Assembly: GCA_002319075.1 (NCBI GenBank)
Contig: NVQB01000001.1
Coordinates: forward strand, 2,666,001 to 2,730,000
DNA length: 64,000 nucleotides
DNA from: Sphingobacteriaceae bacterium
Lineage (GTDB): Bacteria > Bacteroidota > Bacteroidia > B-17B0 > Aurantibacillaceae
Direction: 5' to 3'
In this document: positions 45,067 through 54,251 of the stretch, in pieces
How positions within the stretch are numbered: the first letter of the stretch is position 1
Layout of the letters: each line of letters opens with the position of its first letter
The notes under the pieces: generated by a model
Databases searched by the model: none
Seen by the model: only the letters and a program-made list of their open reading frames with translations
What the model was told of the DNA's origin: nothing
Translations under genes and position numbers: made by a program

Positions 45067-45729
45067 ATGGATACTTATAGAGAATTACCCATTTTAACTG
45101 CTGTGGAATGTCGTGTATTAGGATCACTCATAGAAAAGAGTAAAACGACTCCTGATTATTATCCCATGACATTAAATGGGTTAACAGCGGCCTGTAATCA
45201 AAAAACTTCCAGACATCCGGTAACAGAGTACGATGAAGAAACCGTAGTGCTTGCTTTGAATAATTTAAAGGCGCAAAGTCTGATCGCAACTGCCGTTGGT
45301 GGTGGAAGCAGGGTAATAAAATACAAACATAATTTTACAACGGTTCACGAAATCGAAGCCAATGAACTTGCTATTCTTTGTCTTTTGATGTTACGTGGGC
45401 CACAAACACCGGGAGAATTAAATACAAACTCTGCACGTCTTTATGAATTTAAATCTCTTGATGAAGTTTATTCCGTGCTAAATAAACTCATGAGTTCTGA
45501 AACTCCTTATGTAAAAGAACTCGCAAAACGTCCTGGCCAAAAAGAAGTGCGCTATGCGCATTTATTAAGCGGCGAGATTTCAGAAGATACGGCTTCTTTT
45601 CAGTCGGATATTCCGCAAGAGCCTGCACGAAAACATGTCAATGAAATGGAGGCGCGTATCGCCACGCTTGAAACTGACTTAGCAGAGGTTAAAGAAACAC
45701 TCGCAAAAATCATGAAGGAATTATTCTAA
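45067..45729 (+). CDS. YceH-type DUF480 protein
   Basis: A 220-residue protein of the UPF0502/YceH family. Two winged-helix domains: the first with LTAVECRVLGSLIEKSKTTP and YYPMTLNGLTAACNQKTSR, the second with ELAILCLLMLRGPQTPGEL. The C-terminus is a coiled coil (EMEARIATLETDLAEVKET). Function is unknown; the winged helices suggest DNA binding. Starts 14 bp after the repeat-protein stop. Confidence 0.92.
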   Translation: MDTYRELPILTAVECRVLGSLIEKSKTTPDYYPMTLNGLTAACNQKTSRHPVTEYDEETVVLALNNLKAQSLIATAVGGGSRVIKYKHNFTTVHEIEANELAILCLLMLRGPQTPGELNTNSARLYEFKSLDEVYSVLNKLMSSETPYVKELAKRPGQKEVRYAHLLSGEISEDTASFQSDIPQEPARKHVNEMEARIATLETDLAEVKETLAKIMKELF

Positions 45730-45767
45730 TCCTTTATAAATTTCTCTTTACCGTTTTAAAGTCTTTC

Positions 45768-46130
45768 CTAATTTTTAGTGAGAACAATGGTTGTAATGAT
45801 GAGATAGGTCATTGGAGAAGCAGAACTCATAGATTGAATATGGAACCCTTGATTTTGCCAGAGTTGAAGTTCTGTGCGAATCTTAACAAGGTTGTCACTT
45901 AAAGTTATATCAGCATCTTTTAAATAACTTGCTTTTTCAAGTGCTTTTGTTTCAATACCATTGTCGGGTTTTACAATAATGATTTTAGACTCTGCCTGAG
46001 CCGCAGCACCACCGTAAGTTGTTTCTACGAGTTTTATCAAAACCGTTTCAGGATATTTTTCTTCCTGGGATTTTAAGTTGCTGATAAAAAATAGCGTAAT
46101 GACTAAACAAATAAAATTTCTGGCGTTCAT
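45768..46130 (-). CDS. Secreted hypothetical protein
   Basis: The ATG at 46130 gives a 120-residue protein with signal peptide MNARNFICLVITLFFISN; an in-frame ATG 60 bp upstream only adds a polar extension and is rejected. The mature part is KYPETVLIKLVETTYGGA..., with a strand-rich C-terminus typical of small domains with repeated VIIV/ILTKN strands. No family recognised. Confidence 0.6.
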   Translation of the reverse strand: MNARNFICLVITLFFISNLKSQEEKYPETVLIKLVETTYGGAAAQAESKIIIVKPDNGIETKALEKASYLKDADITLSDNLVKIRTELQLWQNQGFHIQSMSSASPMTYLIITTIVLTKN

Positions 46131-46224
46131 AATAGAATTGGTTAAGGGTGAAAGCCAAATATAATAGTTTGCACTTGAATGAGAAATCAATCAAGGCTAA
46201 AATACAGGAAGAAAGAAGTTGATT

Positions 46225-46593
46225 TTATTTTCCTTCAGAAACCCAGGCAATGGCCTTATCCAGTTCTGAATGTTTAAAGCCCTTAAATTCTCCGGGAATT
46301 ACAATGCTAAAAGCATCCGTAAAGGTCCGGATAGCATCCAGGTCACTCACAATGGCAGCGCGCTTCCATTTTGTGAGGTGCTTAATACCCATTAATCCGT
46401 CCTGCATCCAGGCACCCATTGTAAAGTTTTTGATAGAGGTGTCGAGAACTAACAGGTAATTCAAATGCCCTGTCTGGTCAATGACTTCTTTTACGGCAGG
46501 CATCACTGTATCAGTGAAGTCTTTTTCGGTAATAGTATCCGTAGCTCTGAAGCCAACCATGTTTGCGGGAAGATTTTCCAGTGGCGTAATCAT
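46225..46593 (-). CDS. SpoIIAA-like STAS protein
   Basis: A 122-residue protein with the SpoIIAA-like (DUF3478) pattern: VGFRATDTITEKDFTDTVMP at the start, LLVLDTSIKNFTMGAW in the centre and a C-terminal IPGEFKGFKHSELDKAIAW. The fold is STAS-like, but members lack an obvious phosphorylation-serine switch and are thought to bind lipids or hydrophobic ligands. Monocistronic. Confidence 0.85.
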   Translation of the reverse strand: MITPLENLPANMVGFRATDTITEKDFTDTVMPAVKEVIDQTGHLNYLLVLDTSIKNFTMGAWMQDGLMGIKHLTKWKRAAIVSDLDAIRTFTDAFSIVIPGEFKGFKHSELDKAIAWVSEGK

Positions 46594-46688
46594 AATATAA
46601 ATTTAACTTAGCTCTGAAAAATTTATGCCAGCTCTTAAATTTCACCGTAAAGTGTTTTGGAGGGCATAAATTTTGAAAACAATAGCGT

Positions 46689-47978
46689 ATGCAGGAAGCG
46701 GATATCATAATAATTGGCGCGGGTATTTGCGGCCTCTCAGCGGCAGCTCAACTCTCAGCGAGGGGAAAAAAGGTTTTGATTATTGAAGCACGTAACCGCA
46801 CAGGTGGGCGTGTGGAAACTCACCTCGGAAAATTTGGGAATCTCTTGCAAGCTGGTCCGGAGTTTATCCATGGCAATTTACCTTTTACCAGGGCACTGAT
46901 CAAAAAGGCTGGGGGAACAAGCATAGAGCATGAAGGCGAAATGTACCGTTCAGGCGAAGGAAAGATCTTTCCAATAAATGAATTTGCGCCTTTCATGGAC
47001 GAGTTCATGAAAAAATTAAAGAAACTTAAAACGGACACAAGTCTTCACCATTTTTTGGCAATACACTTTCAAGGAAAAAAATACGCCCAACTGCGCCTTG
47101 CCGTTACTAGAACGGCGGAAGGCTTTGATGCTGCGGACGCAAAAAGAATCAGTGCAAAAAGTTTATTTGAAGAATGGAATGGTGACAGCATGCAGGGTGC
47201 ATCACTTTTAAAAGAAGGCTATGGTATCATAGTTAGAGAATTGTCAGAACAATGTGTTGCTAAAGGCTGCGAGATCTTACTTTCAAAAAAAGTAAAGCGC
47301 ATTAAATGGAAAAATAGTGCTGTGAAAGTAAGTTGCGGTGACGGAACTTCCTACACATCAAAACAAGTGATAGTAACGGTTTCTCTGGGAGTGCTGACTT
47401 CCAGGAAAAGTGATAAAGCTAACTTTCAATTTTCGCCGGCAATTCCTGATAAAATAAATGCTGCGAGGGAAATGGGTTTTGGTCCGGTGGTGAAAGTTCT
47501 GGTAGAATGCAAAAGCCGGTTTTGGAGCGACGAACGCTATAAAAAAGATCTTCAGCAAATCCCTGATCTAGCTTTCTTAATGAATGAGACTGCATTTCCG
47601 ACTTTATGGTTTAGTAACGAAGATCAGATTCCGCTCATTACCTGTTGGGCAGGTGGCGGCAGAGCAGATAAACTAAAAAATTTATCAGCCAGAGAATTGG
47701 AGGCTAAAGCATTTAGCGCTCTGGCAAAGGCATTTAATTGTTCTAAAGAATTTATAAAATCTCACGCGGTTGGAATAAATGTTTTTAACTGGGCTAAAGA
47801 CGAATTTTCAAAAGGAGCATATTCTTACACAACACCAAAAACGGAAGTATCGAAATTGATTTTAAGACAACCTTTAGAAAACACTGTTTTCTTTGGCGGA
47901 GAAGCATTAGGAAAAACGAGCGGAACAGTGGAAGCTGCCTTGGAAAGCGCGTCAGATCTTGTTAAGATGCTCAGTTGA
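46689..47978 (+). CDS. Flavin amine oxidase
   Basis: A 429-residue FAD-dependent amine oxidase of the monoamine oxidase superfamily. The FAD dinucleotide motif is IIGAGICGLSAAAQL at 6-20, followed by EARNRTGGRVETH, substrate-side LQAGPEFIHGNLP, and the C-terminal FAD block NTVFFGGEALGKTSGTVEAA (first 20 residues given). Substrate may be a polyamine or aromatic amine. Convergent with the TonB gene, 6 bp apart. Confidence 0.88.
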   Translation: MQEADIIIIGAGICGLSAAAQLSARGKKVLIIEARNRTGGRVETHLGKFGNLLQAGPEFIHGNLPFTRALIKKAGGTSIEHEGEMYRSGEGKIFPINEFAPFMDEFMKKLKKLKTDTSLHHFLAIHFQGKKYAQLRLAVTRTAEGFDAADAKRISAKSLFEEWNGDSMQGASLLKEGYGIIVRELSEQCVAKGCEILLSKKVKRIKWKNSAVKVSCGDGTSYTSKQVIVTVSLGVLTSRKSDKANFQFSPAIPDKINAAREMGFGPVVKVLVECKSRFWSDERYKKDLQQIPDLAFLMNETAFPTLWFSNEDQIPLITCWAGGGRADKLKNLSARELEAKAFSALAKAFNCSKEFIKSHAVGINVFNWAKDEFSKGAYSYTTPKTEVSKLILRQPLENTVFFGGEALGKTSGTVEAALESASDLVKMLS

Positions 47979-47984
47979 ATTAAT

Positions 47985-48776
47985 TTATTGAAGCTTAAAT
48001 AAGAAAGGTAAACGAAAATAAGTTTTAACTGCCTTGCCTTTGAGTCTCGCAGGCTTCCATCGCGGCATGGCATTTAATACACGCACAGCTTCTTTGTCGC
48101 AAGCCTGGCAATTTTCAATGCCATTTTCCACAGAAATTCGCTCTATGCATCCTTCTGTATTTATGACAAATTTTAGCATCACCTTTCCCTGGATTTTTTT
48201 CTCCCTCTCAGCTTTGGGATACTTGGTAGTACGCATTATAAACGTCATCATGGCCTGCAATCCGCCGCTGAATTCGGCATTTTCCTGCTCCAGATTTTCC
48301 TCAGGCACACCTTCTTTATTCCAATTTACATTCACCAATATGTTTTGCGCGTTGTATTTTAACTCTAGTTTTTGTGGCATATTCTGCAGTGTATAAATAA
48401 TATAACTGAAGTTTGTTACGGTGCTGTCTGAATGATAGTCGACAATGGTTGTGCAAAAACGAAGTGTATCTGATCTTAAAGTTTGTATCCTGAACATCTC
48501 TTGTGATTCTTTATCTCCCAGGATGCCCGCAGCCATAAGATCTTCGAAGTAACCTGTTTTGTTATCTAATTTTAAACGCGCCATAGCCCTGTTGAAATAG
48601 GCGTCGGGATGCTGAGAAAGCCTCACAGATAGCGTGTAAAGACTATCTGCTTTTACGAATTCATTTTTTTTAAAAGCAAGCACTCCCTGATTGTAAAAAG
48701 CTACTGCGGGATCTTCCTGTGCGTTAAAGTTCTGAGCTAAACAAAGTATAAAAAGCAGAAATATATGTTTCGCCAT
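47985..48776 (-). CDS. TonB-family energy transducer with TPR-like N-terminus
   Basis: A 263-residue protein with signal peptide (about 1-19), a TPR-like region (AVAFYNQGVLAFKKNEFVKAD) and a C-terminal TonB domain: KYPKAEREKKIQGKVMLKF, VINTEGCIERISVENG and RVLNAMPRWKPARLKGK. It lacks a classic N-terminal membrane anchor with proline-rich spacer, so it may be a soluble or envelope TonB-C protein rather than a true TonB. Confidence 0.85.
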   Translation of the reverse strand: MAKHIFLLFILCLAQNFNAQEDPAVAFYNQGVLAFKKNEFVKADSLYTLSVRLSQHPDAYFNRAMARLKLDNKTGYFEDLMAAGILGDKESQEMFRIQTLRSDTLRFCTTIVDYHSDSTVTNFSYIIYTLQNMPQKLELKYNAQNILVNVNWNKEGVPEENLEQENAEFSGGLQAMMTFIMRTTKYPKAEREKKIQGKVMLKFVINTEGCIERISVENGIENCQACDKEAVRVLNAMPRWKPARLKGKAVKTYFRLPFLFKLQ

Positions 48777-48847
48777 AGTAAGTGTAAATATTTCTAAATA
48801 TACCCTTAAATCTATCTTCAGAGATTTTAAAATGCTAATTTCGAGGT

Positions 48848-49681
48848 ATGCAACAACTCAAAAATATTCTTATCCCAGGAAGCAAAGACAAACCTGTTTT
48901 ACTGGATTGTTTTTTCAGGAGTGATGGTGAATTAAAACCGATTGTAATTTTTTCACATGGCTTTAAAGGCTTTAAAGATTGGGGACATTTTAATTTTGTG
49001 GCTGAACAATTTGCAGAGGCGGGTTTTGTATTTATAAAGTTTAATTTTTCACACAACGGCACAACACCCGAAGATCCTACAAATTTTAGCGATCTGGAAG
49101 CTTTTGGAAATAATAATTATACCCTTGAGCTAGATGATCTTAAAAAGGTTATAGACTGGTCGCTGACTTACGAGCCTTTAAAAAAAGAGGCCGATCCAAC
49201 TAAATTGTATTTATTAGGACATAGTCGCGGTGGTGGAACAACCATTTTAAAAGCCGGAGAAGATTCTCGCGTTAAGAAAATTGTTACCTGGGCTGCAGTG
49301 AGCGATATGATGCGCAATAAACAAAGAACCATCGAGACCTGGAAGAAAGATGGAGTAGTATATGCCAAGAACGCGCGCACAAACCAGAGCATGCCTTTAT
49401 ATTATCAATTCTACGAAAATCAGGTTGCGAATAAAGAACGTTTAAACATTCACCATGCTTTAAAACGGTTTGAAATCCCGTTTTTGATCGTGCACGGTAC
49501 TGCCGATCAAGCAGTTCCTTTTCACGATGCAGAAGATCTTTTGAAGAGCGCCAGGCACGGTAAATTATTAAAGATAGAACAGGGCGATCATACTTTTGGA
49601 GCGCGACATCCCTTTGATGGCAATTTGAATGACCAGGCCAGGGAAGTTCTTGAAAAGACGATTTCTTTTCTAAAGAAATAG
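48848..49681 (+). CDS. Alpha/beta hydrolase
   Basis: A 277-residue serine hydrolase. Oxyanion strand FSHGFKGFKDWGHFN, nucleophile S126 in LGHSRGGG, acid in VHGTADQAVPF and histidine in EQGDHTFGARHPF complete the triad. No signal peptide. It resembles dienelactone-hydrolase/Aes-type esterases. The only promoter-like box is TAATTTCG at 48836-48843 (seven of eight), 4 nt before the start, suggesting a leaderless mRNA. Confidence 0.9.
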   Translation: MQQLKNILIPGSKDKPVLLDCFFRSDGELKPIVIFSHGFKGFKDWGHFNFVAEQFAEAGFVFIKFNFSHNGTTPEDPTNFSDLEAFGNNNYTLELDDLKKVIDWSLTYEPLKKEADPTKLYLLGHSRGGGTTILKAGEDSRVKKIVTWAAVSDMMRNKQRTIETWKKDGVVYAKNARTNQSMPLYYQFYENQVANKERLNIHHALKRFEIPFLIVHGTADQAVPFHDAEDLLKSARHGKLLKIEQGDHTFGARHPFDGNLNDQAREVLEKTISFLKK

Positions 49682-49694
49682 CGCCCTCTGGCAT

Positions 49695-49702
49695 TAACTT
49701 TG
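49695..49702 (+). promoter_or_regulatory. Minus-7 box of the YtxJ gene
   Basis: TAACTTTG, exact TAnnTTTG, 44 nt before the ATG at 49747. Confidence 0.55.
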
Positions 49703-49746
49703 CGAAAATTAACGTGAGTATAAAAATTAAATTCTGAAATTTGAAT

Positions 49747-50088
49747 ATGAACTGGAATCAGCTTAACACTATAGATCAATTAAAAACAATCGACGACTTA
49801 TCAAATACAAAGCCGGTTTTAATCTTGAAACACAGTACCACCTGCAGTATCAGTGCAACTGCGCTAAACAGGCTAGAACGTAATTGGAAAGAAGAAGACA
49901 GGATTTTCGTTGAACCCTACTATTTAGACCTTCTTTCGCACCGCAACGTTTCCAACGAAATAGCGAGTCATTACAATGTACAACATCAATCCCCACAAGT
50001 GCTTCTTATTAAAGAAGGCAAATGTGTATACTCTGAAACTCACATGGGTATTAACCTGGCTGAGATTATGAGTCATTTGGTGGGCTAA
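49747..50088 (+). CDS. ytxJ: Bacillithiol-associated redox protein YtxJ
   Basis: A 113-residue thioredoxin-fold protein with the monothiol motif LKHSTTCSIS (C33) and the cis-proline block SPQVLLIKEGK, diagnostic of the YtxJ (DUF2847) family. It is proposed to act in bacillithiol-dependent disulphide reduction. The ATG at 49747 is preferred to a TTG six bases earlier. No bacillithiol biosynthesis gene is in the window. Confidence 0.92.
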   Translation: MNWNQLNTIDQLKTIDDLSNTKPVLILKHSTTCSISATALNRLERNWKEEDRIFVEPYYLDLLSHRNVSNEIASHYNVQHQSPQVLLIKEGKCVYSETHMGINLAEIMSHLVG

Positions 50089-50231
50089 TGTGAGCCTCAT
50101 TAGAGTCGTTTTTAAAGAATTTAAGTGAAGATTCTGTATCTACAACTCAAGTCCTAAATTCAACAACTCATAGTTTTTACGTTTCTGAAGTAAATCTTCG
50201 TAGGTAGTTTTGATGCATAATTTAAACCCCT

Positions 50232-52616
50232 ATGAAAAATTTTACATTAATTTTTATTTTAGCAAGCTTTATCTGCCCGGTTTTAGTAAAAAGTCAAACA
50301 AGCAATGTGACTTCACAAACCATTCGCGGAGTGGTGGTCGACAAGCAATCGCAAACACCTATTCCGGGAGCAAATGTTATTTTGCCCGGAACCGACCCTG
50401 TTAAAGGTTCGGTAACTGATACCGAAGGCCGTTTCAAAATTACAGACGTAAAGGTAGGACGCTACGACCTCAAGATCTCTTACCTGGGCTACAAGGAAAT
50501 TGTAATGCCAAACGTTATTGTATCGGCGGGAAAAGAAGTGGTTATGGAAATCGGTATGGAAGAAAATATTTCTTCACTGCAGGAGGTAGTTGTTGCGGGA
50601 ACTAAAAAGAACGAAACACAAAATGAAATGGTTTCGGTAAGCGGGCGTTCTTTTTCAATGGAAGAAGTCAACCGCTATGCTGGTGGAAGATCAGATCCTT
50701 CAAGGCTTGCGGCGAACTTTGCAGGTGTTAGTTCTCCCGATGATTCACGGAATGATATTGTTATCCGCGGAAATTCTCCAACAGGTGTTTTGTGGCGCAT
50801 AGAAGGTCTGAATATTCCAAATCCAAATCATTTTTCTACAGTAGGTACAACAGGCGGACCCGTAAGTGCTATTAATACTAACGTTATTAAGAACTCTGAT
50901 TTTTTTACTTCTGCCTTTCCTGCTGAATATGGAAATGCAAATGCCGGTGTTTTTGATCTGGGTTTTAGAGCTGGTAATTCTGAAAAACGCGAACATACTT
51001 TGCAGTTGGGCGCTCTCACAGGGGTAGAGGCTATGACGGAGGGTCCGCTTAATAAGGAAAAGGGCTCGTCTTACTTGTTAGCTTACCGCTATTCTTTTAC
51101 GGGTGTGGCCCAAAATCTCGGCATTCCTATCGGCACAGCTGCTACTCCTTTTTACCAGGATCTTTCTTTTAAAATTGTAGGTGGACAAACAAAATTTGGA
51201 AAGTTCACACTTTTTGGATTAGGTGCAAAAAGTAAAATAGAATTCAAACACGATAAAATTGACGAGACTGATCTTTTTGCGAATCCCACGCGCGATACTT
51301 ATTTCACGAGTGATATTGGTTTAGCAGGTATAAAACATTTCATTAAAGTGAACGAACGTTCTTATGTGAGTACGATTATTGGTGTAACTTATAATGGAAG
51401 CAATTACCTGGAAGATAAAATAGCTACCAGTTTAAAACCCTTAGAGCGCAATGTAGAAAACAAAACCAGCCAGATTCATTATTCTATAAACTCTTCTTAC
51501 AATGTAAAAGTAAACGCAAGACTTTTTATAAAGGCGGGAATTATATCTGAGGTCATAGCCCTGCAGCTCGATGCCCGCGACAAAGATTCCAATTCTAACT
51601 GGAGACAGTATTGGGATTTTAATGACAAAACATCTTTGCACCAGGCCTATGCACAAGCTAAGTACAAATTCAACGATAAACTCGTTTTAAATGCAGGTCT
51701 GCACACGCAATTTCTCGCTTTAAATAATTCTACTTCTATTGAACCACGCGTGGGATTAAAATATCAGTTAACGCAGAAACATTCATTTAGCGCTGGTTTC
51801 GGTATGCACAGTCAGATGCAGCCGATAGACGTTTACTTTTACAGAACACGTTTACAGGATGGAACTTATATTCAGACAAATAAAGATCTGGGGTTTACGC
51901 GCAGTCAGCATTTTGTTGTAGGATATGATTTACTTCCTGCCAAAGATTGGAGAGTTAAAACCGAAGTTTATTATCAGCTGTTATCTAATGTACCGGTAAC
52001 TCAGGACCCGTCCAGTTATTCCATGTTGAACGCCGGGGCCAGCTTTTTTCCGAATGATCAGAATTATTTGAAGAACGGCGGTACAGGCACAAACTACGGA
52101 GCAGAATTGACACTGGAAAAATTCTTCACTAAAGGATATTACGCTTTACTCACCGGAACAATTTACGAATCAAAATACAAAGGCAGCGATGGTATCGAAC
52201 ATAACACAGCGTTTAATGGAAAATTTGTTTACAACGTTTTGGCAGGGAAAGAATTTAAAGTAGGCAAAGAGAAAAGAAACGTAATCTCTATAGGTTTTAA
52301 AATGACACAAGCCGGCGGACGGTATTATACTCCTGTTGATCTTGCAGCATCACAGTTGGCCAATACTCAGGTAGTGCAGGGCGATGACGTAGCTTATAGT
52401 CAACGCAATCCTGATTTTTTCAGACTCGATATTAAAACGGGTTTTACTTTAAATGCAAAACATTCCAAACTTTCACAATCGGTCTTTTTAGACATTCAAA
52501 ATGTTACAAATAACAAAAACGTATTTGCTCAGCGCTACAATCCTGTTACAAATACCGTAAATACAGCTTATCAGATTGGCTTTTTTCCAAACTTCGTTTA
52601 TAAAATTCAGTTTTAA
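50232..52616 (+). CDS. TonB-dependent receptor with carboxypeptidase-like N-terminal domain
   Basis: A 794-residue outer-membrane receptor. Signal peptide about 1-22; carboxypeptidase-regulatory-like domain about 30-115 (RGVVVDKQSQTPIPGANVIL, YDLKISYLGYKE); TonB-box-like region; plug about 125-240 (NDIVIRGNSPTGVLWRIEG, FPAEYGNANAGVFDL); barrel ending NFVYKIQF. The substrate is not evident and no SusD partner is present. A NAD(P)H reductase and a LytTR two-component pair follow closely on the same strand. Confidence 0.93.
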   Translation: MKNFTLIFILASFICPVLVKSQTSNVTSQTIRGVVVDKQSQTPIPGANVILPGTDPVKGSVTDTEGRFKITDVKVGRYDLKISYLGYKEIVMPNVIVSAGKEVVMEIGMEENISSLQEVVVAGTKKNETQNEMVSVSGRSFSMEEVNRYAGGRSDPSRLAANFAGVSSPDDSRNDIVIRGNSPTGVLWRIEGLNIPNPNHFSTVGTTGGPVSAINTNVIKNSDFFTSAFPAEYGNANAGVFDLGFRAGNSEKREHTLQLGALTGVEAMTEGPLNKEKGSSYLLAYRYSFTGVAQNLGIPIGTAATPFYQDLSFKIVGGQTKFGKFTLFGLGAKSKIEFKHDKIDETDLFANPTRDTYFTSDIGLAGIKHFIKVNERSYVSTIIGVTYNGSNYLEDKIATSLKPLERNVENKTSQIHYSINSSYNVKVNARLFIKAGIISEVIALQLDARDKDSNSNWRQYWDFNDKTSLHQAYAQAKYKFNDKLVLNAGLHTQFLALNNSTSIEPRVGLKYQLTQKHSFSAGFGMHSQMQPIDVYFYRTRLQDGTYIQTNKDLGFTRSQHFVVGYDLLPAKDWRVKTEVYYQLLSNVPVTQDPSSYSMLNAGASFFPNDQNYLKNGGTGTNYGAELTLEKFFTKGYYALLTGTIYESKYKGSDGIEHNTAFNGKFVYNVLAGKEFKVGKEKRNVISIGFKMTQAGGRYYTPVDLAASQLANTQVVQGDDVAYSQRNPDFFRLDIKTGFTLNAKHSKLSQSVFLDIQNVTNNKNVFAQRYNPVTNTVNTAYQIGFFPNFVYKIQF

Positions 52617-52631
52617 TCCAAATACATTCTA

Positions 52632-53210
52632 ATGAAAAAAATTCTGGTGATAAATGGGCATCCCACTAAAGACAGTTTTTGCAACGCAATCAGTGATACT
52701 TATGCCTCTGCGGCTGTTGCTCAGGGCAATCAGTTGGTTGTTCTAAACCTTTACGACCTTGAATTTGAAATTAATTTCAAAAGCGGTTACTCTAAACGCG
52801 AAGAGCCGGAGAACGATATTTTATTAGCCCAGCAAAAAATCAAATGGGCCGATCACATTGTTATCGTTCATCCCGTTTGGTGGGGCTCTGTACCAGCTCT
52901 GCTCAAAGGGTTTTTTGATACTGCGCTTTTGCCTGGATTTGCGTTCAAGTATAGAACGGAGGGTCCGTGGTGGGATAAATTATTGAGTGGAAAAACGGGT
53001 CACATTATTTATACTGCCGACACACCAATCTGGGTTTACAAGTATTTTTTTATGGCTCCATCTGTAACGCAGGTTAAAAAAAGAACACTACAGTTTTGCG
53101 GGATTAGCAAAGTGAAAGTAACCGGTATTGGACCTATACGTAAATCAAAACCAGAGTTCAGGCAAAAGTGGATCTCAAAGATTATGGAGCTTGGAAAAAA
53201 AGCTGCTTAG
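52632..53210 (+). CDS. Flavodoxin-fold NAD(P)H oxidoreductase
   Basis: A 192-residue quinone reductase-type flavoprotein (KefF/MdaB/NQO1 family). FMN-binding start VINGHPTKDSFCNAI at 6-20, core WADHIVIVHPVWWGSVPALL, and GFAFKYRTEGPWWDKLLSGK. It probably reduces quinones or nitroaromatics with NAD(P)H. It begins 15 bp after the TonB receptor stop, and a sensor kinase gene follows, so it likely belongs to the same unit. Confidence 0.9.
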   Translation: MKKILVINGHPTKDSFCNAISDTYASAAVAQGNQLVVLNLYDLEFEINFKSGYSKREEPENDILLAQQKIKWADHIVIVHPVWWGSVPALLKGFFDTALLPGFAFKYRTEGPWWDKLLSGKTGHIIYTADTPIWVYKYFFMAPSVTQVKKRTLQFCGISKVKVTGIGPIRKSKPEFRQKWISKIMELGKKAA

Positions 53211-53234
53211 TAAAACTTTTATTACTTTTAAATC

Positions 53235-54251
53235 ATGAGGAAAAAGAGAATAAGGTTAATATACATGATTTTGGTTGGAGTGATTATCTCTTTTTTACTT
53301 GAGACGATTGCTGTCGAAAAAAACGCGAGTAATCGATTTTTAGGTCTTCTGACTTCTATTATAATTACGATTTTTGTTTGGGAAGGGAATTTGATCATAG
53401 ATGAACGCCTGAATAAAAAATTCTCCTGGGAAAAAAATCCGGCAAAACGTATTTTTGTTCAACTATTCATTTGTCTTTTCTTTAGTAGCAGCATTATTTA
53501 TCTTTCAATGCTGGCGTTTGACAAGTATCTCTGTCATTTTCCGGAAGCCGCAAGAGATCGATTTATGGTAGTGGCAGTTATTGTGGGCATTATGGTGTCT
53601 CTTATTTTGCTATCTATTGATATTGGCTCGCAGTTTTTTGGCCATTGGAAGCGTTCTTTGGTGGAAGTGGAAAAGTATAAAACAGAAAGTCTCCAGGCCC
53701 AACTACAAAATCTTAAAGATCAGATCAACCCGCACTTTATGTTCAACAATTTGTCGGTACTTTCTTCTTTGGTTTATAAAGATCAGGACAAAGCAGTTGA
53801 CTTTATTAATCAACTTGCCAAAGTATACAGGTATGTTTTGGATAGCAGGAACAGCGAACTTGTAACGCTGAAAGAAGAATTAACTTTTACAGAATCTTAT
53901 ACCTATCTTTTGCAAATACGTTTTGATAAAAATTTAATTTTTAACGTGAATCTTTCCGAAGAGTTCGAAAATTTACTTCTCCCACCTATGGCCTTGCAGA
54001 TGCTCATCGAAAACGCCATAAAACACAATGAGGTTTCTTCGGAGTTTCCGTTAACTATTTATATAAAGATCAACCATGGCAAATTAGAAGTTAGCAATAC
54101 GCTTTTATTGCGCGGCACGCCAGAGGTAAGTTGTAAAACCGGATTAAAAAATATTAAAGAACGTTATAAATTTTTCAGCGAAGAGCAAGTGGAAATAGAA
54201 GAAACAAAAAATACATTCACCGTACGCTTACCTTTATTAAAAAGTAAATGA
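53235..54251 (+). CDS. LytS-type sensor histidine kinase
   Basis: A 338-residue kinase of the HPK8 group. Four hydrophobic segments occupy about 8-25, 36-50, 72-95 and 112-135. The phosphate-accepting histidine is in LKDQINPHFMFNNLSVL near 166, with the H-box ending NNL that marks LytS/YehU kinases. The ATPase domain has MALQMLIENAIKHNE and CKTGLKNIKERY. It lacks a sensory periplasmic domain; sensing may be membrane-based. Overlaps the response regulator by 4 bp. Confidence 0.92.
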   Translation: MRKKRIRLIYMILVGVIISFLLETIAVEKNASNRFLGLLTSIIITIFVWEGNLIIDERLNKKFSWEKNPAKRIFVQLFICLFFSSSIIYLSMLAFDKYLCHFPEAARDRFMVVAVIVGIMVSLILLSIDIGSQFFGHWKRSLVEVEKYKTESLQAQLQNLKDQINPHFMFNNLSVLSSLVYKDQDKAVDFINQLAKVYRYVLDSRNSELVTLKEELTFTESYTYLLQIRFDKNLIFNVNLSEEFENLLLPPMALQMLIENAIKHNEVSSEFPLTIYIKINHGKLEVSNTLLLRGTPEVSCKTGLKNIKERYKFFSEEQVEIEETKNTFTVRLPLLKSK

